Shown piece after piece: positions 7,114-12,400 of a stretch of DNA of 12,400 nucleotides. Position 1 is the first letter of the stretch, and each line of letters begins with the position of its first letter. The notes beneath the pieces were generated by a model. The model had not been told where the DNA came from, did no database searches, and saw only the letters and a program-made list of their open reading frames with translations. The stretch spans positions 1-12,400 of the forward strand of contig JAFQND010000103.1 of the NCBI GenBank assembly GCA_017396055.1, in the 5' to 3' direction. The position numbers were made by a program, and so were the translations under genes. Source of the stretch: Oscillospiraceae bacterium. Its GTDB lineage: Bacteria > Bacillota > Clostridia > Oscillospirales > Ruminococcaceae.

Positions 7114-7866
7114 TCATTCCTCCAGCAAATATCTGAGCATCCGTTCCGGATTTTCCAGAAAAGATCTTGTCAGCTGAACATGTGCCGTCTCCCGGTAAGG
7201 GGTCTCACGGATGCCGTCTTCGTCGATCACATAGATCACAGCATCGGGACAGGCCATCAGGATCGGCGAATGAGTGGCAATGATAAACTGGCTTCCGTCG
7301 GCGGCAAGGGAATGGATCCTTGACAGAAGTGCCAGCTGATTCTGTGGGGAAAGGGCAGCCTCCGGCTCGTCGAGAAGATAAAGCCCCTTCCCGCCGAAGC
7401 GGTTGAGACAGAGGGCCATAAAACTCTCACCGTGAGACTGGGCGTGCAGGGATTTGCCGCCGTAGGATTCAAACACACTGGGAAGCCACGGGACATCATC
7501 CACGTTTTCCAGATAGGTGGCGGCATTGTAAAAACTCTCTGCCCGAAGAAAATATCCGTCTTTCGGCCTGCGGATACCCCGCTCAAGGGTCAGCGCCCGA
7601 TAAAGTCCCGAATGGGTGTCGTTGGTGCTGAAGCTGAAATTGAGCGTGCCTCCCTCGGGATTGAAGCCCGCTGCTACGGCGATGCCTTCCAGCAGGGTGG
7701 ATTTTCCCGAACCGTTCTCACCGACCAGGAAAGTGACATTTTCCGAAAACTCCAGTCTGGAAAGATGCCGGATCACCGGGATATCGGCCGCATAGCCCAA
7801 TCCCTCTCTGCTGTTCAGCCGAACCGCTCTGATAAACCGTTCCGGAAAATCATCTTTTGTATACAT
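7114..7866 (-). CDS. AAA/ABC-type ATPase, COG3910-like
   Basis: A 250-residue soluble ATPase with an ABC/SMC-type head and no coiled coil. Walker A is GENGSGKST (49-57), the signature is SHGES (144-148), Walker B is LYLLDEPEAALSP (162-174, Asp166 and Glu167) and the switch His is in ATHSPIL (197-203). Its N-terminal segment reads like a strand system before the P-loop (ADIPVIRHLSRLEFSENVTFLVGENG). This is the architecture of the small stand-alone predicted ATPases of COG3910, whose role is not known. No membrane partner or nuclease is next to it, so I see no basis to call it a transporter subunit or a defence gene. The SD AAGGA sits 6 nt or so before the ATG. A weak hairpin (TTTCAG at 7878-7883 with CTGAAA at 7897-7902) lies in the 49-bp gap upstream, the largest gap inside this operon. 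Confidence 0.87.
   Translation of the reverse strand: MYTKDDFPERFIRAVRLNSREGLGYAADIPVIRHLSRLEFSENVTFLVGENGSGKSTLLEGIAVAAGFNPEGGTLNFSFSTNDTHSGLYRALTLERGIRRPKDGYFLRAESFYNAATYLENVDDVPWLPSVFESYGGKSLHAQSHGESFMALCLNRFGGKGLYLLDEPEAALSPQNQLALLSRIHSLAADGSQFIIATHSPILMACPDAVIYVIDEDGIRETPYRETAHVQLTRSFLENPERMLRYLLEE
7119..7123 (-). promoter_or_regulatory. Ribosome binding site that decides the AAC(3)-like start
   Basis: GGAGG on the minus strand lies inside the last codons of the ATPase gene. It is 7 nt before the ATG at 7111-7109 but just 1 nt before the ATG at 7117-7115. Normal spacing therefore points to the second ATG, giving a 2-bp gap from the ATPase stop (7114) rather than a 4-bp overlap. Confidence 0.75.
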
Positions 7867-7915
7867 CGTTTTCCTTCTTTCAGCTGCCGGCTATGACTGA
7901 AAACAGAGAACCGGA

Positions 7916-8614
7916 TCAACAAAACTCGCTGCCGTCCTCACAGAGGATACGATCGCGGCGGATGCTGTGATAATCTGCTTCAAAGCCCGCCCAGGCGGCA
8001 AAGGTGTCGGTTACAAGGGTGGGATTCAGGTTCAGGTTGATCCCGGCGGTGAGGGTCAGGCCGAGGCTGAGCGCATTTCCCTCTTTTTGCGCGGAAACAC
8101 CGTGGATCATCGTTTTCAGATCGACCGTTTTGATGCCCTTCTTGCTGCGTTTTTCGGCCATGATCTCGGGCTGCGCCATAAATTCCTGCCATTTTGTCAG
8201 AAGAGTCTCGCCGTCAAAGCCCTTTCCGGACAGAAGAAGGCTGTACTCAGCTCTGGCGATGACCTCGGGCTTATGGGCGGGAGCAGCGATCCCGGTGACA
8301 ACGATGCCCTCGGGCAGAGCATCATTGAGTCTTCTGATGACTTCATCCGGTTCCATGTCGGTGACAAGACGAAAATCAAAACTCTCGTTCACGCCCTCGT
8401 AGCCCAGAGAGATGGGCATCGAGAAGGTCAGATAAATATGGGGATTATAACCCAGCGTATGCCAGACAGGAAGCTTTGCCCGCTGGAAAGAGCGCTGGAT
8501 AGTGCGGTAAAGATCCAGATGAGAGATATACTTGGCTCTGCCTGTCTTTTTGAAGAAGGTGCGGTATTCGAAAATATTGCCGCCTTCAACGGCGATCACT
8601 CTTGCCTTACTCAA
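7916..8614 (-). CDS. TIGR03936/DUF2344 radical SAM-associated protein
   Basis: A 232-residue protein of the DUF2344 (PF10105) family, known as the partner of TIGR03960 radical SAM proteins and fused to them in some genomes. The conserved core starts at residue 17: YRTFFKKTGRAKYISHLDL, then RTIQRSFQRAKLPVWHTLGYNPH and the FSMPISLGYEGVNESFDF block. It has no Fe-S cysteine motif of its own, so it probably acts with the radical SAM enzyme, perhaps in substrate binding; its reaction is unknown. The start is chosen at TTG (8614), 9 nt after GGGAG. This overlaps the upstream gene by 8 bp. A GTG at 8599 with a weaker AAGG is the alternative and would shorten the protein by five residues. Confidence 0.88.
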   Translation of the reverse strand: MSKARVIAVEGGNIFEYRTFFKKTGRAKYISHLDLYRTIQRSFQRAKLPVWHTLGYNPHIYLTFSMPISLGYEGVNESFDFRLVTDMEPDEVIRRLNDALPEGIVVTGIAAPAHKPEVIARAEYSLLLSGKGFDGETLLTKWQEFMAQPEIMAEKRSKKGIKTVDLKTMIHGVSAQKEGNALSLGLTLTAGINLNLNPTLVTDTFAAWAGFEADYHSIRRDRILCEDGSEFC

Positions 8615-10457
8615 AACAAACAGCTCCCTTCTTGCAGGTCATCAGCTTTGCTGCACCGCAGTTTGCACACTGCTCACGGCAGTTTCTGGTGGTCTCGGCA
8701 CACTGTGCCTTTTCCCACTCGCGCTTGAGGAATTCTTTGGAAACGCCCACATCGATCATATCCCAGGGCAGGATCTCGTCCAGGTCACGGGTACGGCTCG
8801 CATAGAATTCCATGGTCAGACCGGCATCGGCGATGGCCTTGACCCATTTGTCATAACAGAAGGTTTCGGTCCAGCTGTCAAAGGTACAGCCGTTTTTCCA
8901 GGCATTATAAAGGGCAGCGCCCAGCTTGCGGTCGCCTCTTGCAAAGACACCTTCCAGCACAGAAGTATGAACATCATGCCAGGCAACACTGATTTTGCGG
9001 CTGCGGATGGAATCGACAAGGGCTTTCTGCTTTTCTTCGACCATTTCGAAGGTATCCTGTCCCACCCACTGGAAGGGAGTAAAGCATTTGGGAACGAATA
9101 CTGCCACACTGATGGAAACATTGACCATCTTGCGGGGGCGCTTTTCCAGGCTGAAATACATCTCAACGATTTTCTGGGCGAGACGGCCGATATCGAGAAC
9201 ATCTTCCACCGTCTCGGTGGGCAGGCTGGACATGAAGTAAAGCTTGACCGAAGTATAACCGCCCTCAAAGGCGATACGACAGGTATCGAAGATCTCCTGT
9301 TCGTCGACGTTTTTGTTGATGACATCGCGCATTCGATGGTTGCCGGCTTCGGGAGCAATGGTCAGACCGGATTTGCGGATATTCGAGATATTCTCCAGCA
9401 GCGATTCAGAGAAATTATCCACACGCAGCGACGGCAGCGAAAGGCTGATCTTCTGCTCATTGGTATAATCGATCATCCGGTCGAGAAGCTCTTCCACCTG
9501 AGGATGGTCAGAAGTGGACAGAGAAGAAAGAGACATCTCATCATAACCGGTGGACTCACAAAGACTCTTGCCCTGACGGCAGAGAACATCGGGGTCTTTC
9601 GCCCGCATGGGACGATAAATAAAACCTGCCTGACAGAAGCGGCAGCCGCGGATACAGCCGCGCATGACTTCCAGCACAGCGCGGTCATGGACAGTCTCAA
9701 TATAAGGAACAATAAAAGTCTCGGGATATTTTGCCGAAGACATATCCTGTACGATCCGCTTGACGACCTTCTCGGGGGCGCCGTCCTTCGGAGTCACAGA
9801 GGCAATAGTGCCGTCCTCTTTATATTCCACATCATACAGAGAAGGAACATATATACCGGGGATCTGGGCCGCTTCGCGGAGGAAGTCAGCCTTTTTATAA
9901 CCTTTTTTCTTATGGGCACGATAGAGCTCGATCATCTCCATCATCATCTCTTCGCCCTCACCGATCTGGAACAGGTCGATAAAATCAGCCAGAGGTTCGG
10001 GGTTGACGGCACAGGGACCGCCCGCAATGATCAGAGGAGCATCCTCGCCGCGGAATTCTCTTCTGGGGTCAAATCCGGCAAGGTCGATCATATTCAGCAC
10101 ATTGGTATAAGAAAGCTCATACTGCAGCGAGAAACCCATCACGTCAAACTCCGCCATGGGAGAAAGACTCTCAAGACCGTACAGGGGAATATCGTTTTCC
10201 CGCATCAGCTTTTCAAAATCGATCCAGGGAGCATAGGCACGCTCGGCCCAGCAGTGTTCGTCGGCATTGATGATATCATACAGGATCTTATGGCCCAGAT
10301 GGGACATGCCGATCTCATCGGTGTCGGGGAAACAAAGGGCAATACGGAAATCCACAGCGGCGGGGTCTTTGACCACACTGTGCAGCTCACCGCCGATATA
10401 GCGTGCGGGCTTTTGTACCTTCAGAAGAAGGGGTTCCAGTTTATCTTTCAGGTTCAT
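8607..10457 (-). CDS. TIGR03960 family B12-binding-type radical SAM protein
   Basis: A 616-residue radical SAM protein. The N-terminal part has the typical opening KVQKPARYIGGELHSVVKD, then LCFPDTDEIGMSHLGHKILY and IIAGGPCAVNPEPLADFID, which belong to the B12-binding-like domain. The 4Fe-4S/SAM motif is MRGCIRGCRFCQAG with Cys268, Cys272 and Cys275. Later radical SAM blocks include LRVDNF, LTIAPEAGNHRMRDVINK and SVKLYFMSSLPTET. The C-terminus (about 578-616) has six more Cys, including TTRNCREQCANCGA, a possible second metal cluster. The family's reaction is unknown. In many Clostridia this gene and its DUF2344 partner lie next to rplU-rpmA; here they lead a different operon. The frame extends 9 codons upstream, but the ATG at 10457 has AAAGGA 7 nt away and matches the family's start. 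Promoter: 10521-10549. Confidence 0.93.
   Translation of the reverse strand: MNLKDKLEPLLLKVQKPARYIGGELHSVVKDPAAVDFRIALCFPDTDEIGMSHLGHKILYDIINADEHCWAERAYAPWIDFEKLMRENDIPLYGLESLSPMAEFDVMGFSLQYELSYTNVLNMIDLAGFDPRREFRGEDAPLIIAGGPCAVNPEPLADFIDLFQIGEGEEMMMEMIELYRAHKKKGYKKADFLREAAQIPGIYVPSLYDVEYKEDGTIASVTPKDGAPEKVVKRIVQDMSSAKYPETFIVPYIETVHDRAVLEVMRGCIRGCRFCQAGFIYRPMRAKDPDVLCRQGKSLCESTGYDEMSLSSLSTSDHPQVEELLDRMIDYTNEQKISLSLPSLRVDNFSESLLENISNIRKSGLTIAPEAGNHRMRDVINKNVDEQEIFDTCRIAFEGGYTSVKLYFMSSLPTETVEDVLDIGRLAQKIVEMYFSLEKRPRKMVNVSISVAVFVPKCFTPFQWVGQDTFEMVEEKQKALVDSIRSRKISVAWHDVHTSVLEGVFARGDRKLGAALYNAWKNGCTFDSWTETFCYDKWVKAIADAGLTMEFYASRTRDLDEILPWDMIDVGVSKEFLKREWEKAQCAETTRNCREQCANCGAAKLMTCKKGAVCFE
8624..8628 (-). 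promoter_or_regulatory. Ribosome binding site supporting the TTG start of the DUF2344 gene
   Basis: GGGAG on the minus strand lies in the last codons of the radical SAM gene, 9 nt before TTG at 8614-8612. It is the best SD near the predicted start and supports an overlapping, coupled start over the GTG at 8599. Confidence 0.55.
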
Positions 10458-10491
10458 ATACTGTTCCTTTCGTCGGATGATCAAATAAAGA

Positions 10492-10520
10492 GGGTTCTAT
10501 TTATAAAGGGGTACTATTTA
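10492..10520. repeat. 12-bp direct repeat over the operon's predicted start point
   Basis: GGGTTCTATTTA (10492-10503) and GGGTACTATTTA (10509-10520) match at 11 of 12 positions with a 17-bp period. On the transcribed strand they read TAAATAG(A/T)ACCC. The right-hand copy touches the -10 element (10521-10526) and covers the expected transcription start near 10514; the left-hand copy is in the leader. The position suits a repressor operator, but no regulator gene is adjacent and this is inference. Confidence 0.55.
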
Positions 10521-10549
10521 ATTTTATCACAGTTTACAGACGATGGCAA
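10521..10549 (-). promoter_or_regulatory. Promoter of the radical SAM/ATPase/acetyltransferase/MATE operon
   Basis: On the minus strand TTGCCA (10549-10544) is followed by a 17-bp spacer and TAAAAT (10526-10521), with TGTGA directly before the -10, the TRTGn extension common in Gram-positive bacteria. It lies 63 bp upstream of the radical SAM start. No other convincing promoter is seen before 3264, so it probably drives all seven genes. Confidence 0.78.
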
Positions 10550-10751
10550 GAAAAACGCCTATTTCCTCCTGTCTGCACCGCTTTGGTCTGAACGGAGACC
10601 GAAATCTTCAGATAAAGACTTTTATGGGGTCCGCAAAATCCCCTTTCCAGATGTAAAAAGTGATTTCGTCTTTCATTTTCGTATGAATGTACAAAAAGCA
10701 TCCGATTATATCATGCAGAATGCCGTCTGACGCAGGCTCTGATTTCGGCTC

Positions 10752-10780
10752 TTGCCATACCGGAAATGATGTGATAAAAT
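10752..10780 (+). promoter_or_regulatory. Promoter of the YhbS-like acetyltransferase gene
   Basis: TTGCCA (10752-10757), a 17-bp spacer and TAAAAT (10775-10780) with TGTGA just before the -10. It is 41 bp upstream of the ATG. The -35, -10, spacing and extension are the same as in the divergent promoter at 10521-10549. Confidence 0.78.
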
Positions 10781-10821
10781 GGGCACAGAACAAAATACCG
10801 ATGATATGGAGGACGCAAAAC

Positions 10822-11349
10822 ATGATCAGAAGCGAAACACCGGCGGACTTTGCCGCCATCGACCGCATCCATACCCTTGCCTTCGGCCATGACTGGGAGG
10901 CTCTTCTCATCCGCAGACTGCGGGATACCGCTTCTTTTGATCCCGATTTTTCGCTGGTCGCCGACTTTGGAGAAGGCGCTGTCGGCCATGTGATGTTCAC
11001 CCATGTCACAGTCGAGGATACGGTAAATTCTGTCCCTGCGGTGGTGCTGGCTCCCCTCGCCGTACTGGAAGAACACCGCTCGGGCGGTTTCGGCACAAAA
11101 CTCGTCACCGAAGGCATCCGCCGGTGCAAAGAACGGGGCGACAGGATCATGCTGGTCTACGGCGGCCCTTACTATGACCGTTTCGGTTTTAAGCTGGCAA
11201 GAGAACATCATATCTTCCGTCCCGACCCCGTACCCGGTCAGCAGCTTCGCGTACTGGAACTGGTTCCCGGAGCACTGAAAGGCGTCAGCGGTGTTATCCG
11301 TTATCCTGCGGCTTTCAAGCCCCTTTTGAACTGTACGCCTGAAGAATAA
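10822..11349 (+). CDS. GNAT family N-acetyltransferase, YhbS-like
   Basis: A 175-residue cytoplasmic acetyltransferase. It starts MIRSETPADFAAIDRIHTLAF, a typical GNAT beginning. The acetyl-CoA motif A is VVLAPLAVLEEHRSGGFGTKLV (75-96), with R86-x-x-G89-x-G91 as the pyrophosphate loop. YGGPYYDRFGF (113-123) is the C-terminal motif shared by the YhbS/COG3153 group, and the length agrees with that group. Its acyl acceptor is unknown. The frame is open another 45 codons upstream, but the upstream part crosses the promoter, and the chosen ATG has GGAGGA 9 nt away. It is a single-gene unit, divergent from the radical SAM operon and convergent with the Pro/Ala/Glu-rich gene, and it ends at a strong terminator that overlaps its stop codon region. 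Confidence 0.9.
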   Translation: MIRSETPADFAAIDRIHTLAFGHDWEALLIRRLRDTASFDPDFSLVADFGEGAVGHVMFTHVTVEDTVNSVPAVVLAPLAVLEEHRSGGFGTKLVTEGIRRCKERGDRIMLVYGGPYYDRFGFKLAREHHIFRPDPVPGQQLRVLELVPGALKGVSGVIRYPAAFKPLLNCTPEE

Positions 11350-11391
11350 AAAATCCCCGGATCTTCCCTGCGAAGGTCCGGGTTCTTTTTT
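11348..11391. terminator. Bidirectional intrinsic terminator between convergent genes
   Basis: The 11-bp stem CCCGGATCTTC (11356-11366) pairs with GAAGGTCCGGG (11372-11382), with one G-T pair and a CCTGC loop. Six A precede it and TTCTTTTTT follows it, so both strands end in U-rich tails. It serves the acetyltransferase (stop at 11349) and the leftward gene whose stop is at 11390-11392; both stop codons lie within or at the edges of the terminator. Confidence 0.92.
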
Positions 11392-12400
11392 ACTGGCTGT
11401 CAGCCAGTTTTTTCAGGTTCGAGTATTCCGACTTGACGATCTTATAGATCTCCAGGCCTTTCTTCTGACCGTACTGACGGATGATCTCCCGATAAAAGTC
11501 TTGTTTGCCCTTGGAAACAACCACATCGGCAGCGATCTTCTGCACATCGGTCACCATTTCGGAGAGCGCGGAAGGCAGTGCCGCAACGATCTTTGAAAGC
11601 TTTTCTTCAGCGGGAGCAGCGGGCGTTTCGGCAGGCATTGTCACCTCGACAGGTGCCGGTGCTGTCTCCTCAGCAGGCGCTTCGGCAGCTTTCTTTTCCT
11701 TTGCGGGAGCAGGCTTTTCCTTTCTGGGTGCTTTCTTCTTACGGGAAGGCTTTTCCTTTCTGGAAACAGGCTCGGACACAGGAGTTTCAGCCACGGGAGC
11801 TTCAGTCACAGGAGTTTCGGCTGCGGGGGTCACTTCTTCGACAGGCTCTGATGCTGCGACAGGTTCGGAAACCGTATCGGTGACAGGCATTGCTGCGGGT
11901 TCATCGGAAAGGACAGGTTCTTCTTTCACCGGCTCAGCCTTTTCGGCATGGCGGCGGTCAGAACGGGAAACGGGTCTGGGAACTGTTTTTCTCTTCTTGG
12001 GTGAAGAAGGCATTGAGAACAGGTCGATCACATTGATGACATTGATCTCAGGCTCCTCAGAAGCGACTGCTTCGACGACAGGTACTTCGGGAGCGGGAAT
12101 TTCCGCAGCAGGAGTTTCTTCGGCAGGCTCATCGCCGAGGCCGAGAGACTTCATGAACTGCTCGTTCTGTTCACGGGCCATTTCGCGGATCGCAGGACCG
12201 ATCTCCGGCTCGGTCACGGGTGCTGCAGGTTCGATTTCCTTGGCGGGAGTTTCTTCTGCGGGCTGTTCACGTACCTCGGGACGAATACGCTCGGCGCGTT
12301 TGCAGGAGTTGACCGCCTGTCCGATGGTGTGATACCGACGGACGACCGCATCTGTGGCAACGAAACCGCTGGTCCAGAAATCGGTCAGAGCATCAAAACC
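11390..12400 (-). CDS. Pro/Ala/Glu-rich hypothetical protein, 5' end outside window (partial)
   Basis: The frame is open from the right edge to TAA at 11390-11392, giving 336 residues without the true start. Reading from the edge gives GFDALTDFWTSGFVATDAVV followed by RRYHTIGQAVNSCKRAERIR, which looks folded. A long linker (about 45-265) is built from P, E, A, V and T with ten-residue repeats of the AETPVTEAPV kind. It includes basic blocks near 135-150 (KKRK, RSDRR) and 213-239 (KEKPSRKKKAPRKEK). The last 70 residues (LSKIVAALPSALSEM to YSNLKKLADSQ) look like a helical folded domain. No signal peptide, membrane segment or LPxTG sorting signal is visible in this part. I do not recognise the family. 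A GTG at 12217 could be mistaken for the start, but it lies in the middle of the linker. The clean codon pattern through the repeats argues that it is a real gene. Confidence 0.8.
   Translation of the reverse strand, partial: GFDALTDFWTSGFVATDAVVRRYHTIGQAVNSCKRAERIRPEVREQPAEETPAKEIEPAAPVTEPEIGPAIREMAREQNEQFMKSLGLGDEPAEETPAAEIPAPEVPVVEAVASEEPEINVINVIDLFSMPSSPKKRKTVPRPVSRSDRRHAEKAEPVKEEPVLSDEPAAMPVTDTVSEPVAASEPVEEVTPAAETPVTEAPVAETPVSEPVSRKEKPSRKKKAPRKEKPAPAKEKKAAEAPAEETAPAPVEVTMPAETPAAPAEEKLSKIVAALPSALSEMVTDVQKIAADVVVSKGKQDFYREIIRQYGQKKGLEIYKIVKSEYSNLKKLADSQ
11777..11818 (-). repeat. Short in-gene tandem repeat, 30-bp period
   Basis: CACAGGAGTTTC (plus strand) occurs at 11777-11788 and again at 11807-11818, exactly 30 bp apart, with a partly matching CACGGGAGCTTC between them (11792-11803). 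It encodes the ten-residue AETPV(T/S)EAPV-type units in the linker of the Pro/Ala/Glu-rich protein. Such repeats can change in number by slippage while keeping the frame. Confidence 0.65.

Larger units (their letters stand above)
10458..10821. other. 364-bp intergenic region between divergent transcription units
   Basis: No believable gene is present; the frames that cross it are extensions of genes or antisense shadows. It contains the leader and promoter of the radical SAM operon on the left, and the promoter and SD (GGAGG at 10808-10812) of the acetyltransferase gene on the right. In the middle, 10550-10750, a small dyad (GGTCT at 10585-10589, AGACC at 10596-10600) and a GGGG/CCCC hairpin near 10625-10642 are the only structure I can see; neither has a U-tract. 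Confidence 0.75.

Noticed and set aside
7878..7902. Hairpin upstream of the ATPase gene as a terminator or attenuator
   Set aside because: Only six pairs with a 13-nt loop and no U-tract; too weak to annotate.
3315..10457. A defence island reading based on the small ATPase
   Set aside because: There is no nuclease, helicase, toxin, methylase or recombinase nearby, and the companions are metabolic or export families.
8532..10730. A 732-codon open frame on the plus strand over the radical SAM genes
   Set aside because: It is antisense to two well-recognised protein families, has no SD and no recognisable domain; codon bias of the real genes keeps the opposite frame open.
12215..12217. GTG as the start of the Pro/Ala/Glu-rich protein
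   Set aside because: The frame stays open for 61 more codons to the window edge, including a folded-looking segment, and there is no SD before this GTG.
11505..12332. A Ser/Ala/Gly-rich plus-strand frame looking like a surface or adhesin repeat protein
   Set aside because: It is the complement of the Pro/Ala/Glu linker. The minus frame continues as folded-looking protein at both ends, sits correctly against the terminator and runs off the window edge.

Overview
The window looks like chromosome of a Gram-positive anaerobe of class Clostridia (Bacillota), plausibly Oscillospirales/Ruminococcaceae; the exact lineage is an inference. The signs are strong AGGAGG-type ribosome binding sites, TG-extended -10 promoters, mid-range G+C, intrinsic terminators with U-tracts, and a separately encoded TIGR03960/TIGR03936 radical SAM pair. 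There is no rRNA, tRNA, CRISPR array, transposase or phage gene.

Layout, left to right. Bases 1-52 hold the tail of a rightward gene, which ends at a terminator that works in both directions (61-91). Then comes a leftward group: a previously easy-to-miss 58-codon ORF (1178-1354), an inositol-monophosphatase-family phosphatase (388-1164) and a small zinc-ribbon protein (116-334), apparently read from an extended -10 promoter near 1410. Next, also leftward, is a single-gene unit for an IlvD/Edd-family dehydratase (1489-3204) with a strong promoter at 3236-3264.

The core of the window is a compact leftward run of seven genes (3315-10457). It starts at a TTGCCA-17-TAAAAT promoter (10521-10549) and ends at a hairpin terminator (3265-3295). 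In transcription order it encodes a B12-binding-type radical SAM protein (TIGR03960), its DUF2344/TIGR03936 partner, a small COG3910-like AAA/ABC ATPase, an AAC(3)-family acetyltransferase, a GNAT-Nudix fusion, a Nim-like PNPOx-fold flavoprotein and a MATE exporter. The gaps within it range from an 8-bp overlap to 49 bp. The last five genes read like a small-molecule modification and export set attached to a housekeeping radical SAM pair; that functional reading is inference.

A 364-bp intergenic region (10458-10821) separates this operon from a rightward YhbS-like GNAT acetyltransferase gene (10822-11349). The two divergent promoters have nearly the same core elements, and the leftward one is followed by a 12-bp direct repeat over its predicted start point. 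The acetyltransferase gene shares a two-way terminator with a convergent gene for a Pro/Ala/Glu-rich protein that runs off the right edge of the window (11390-12400).
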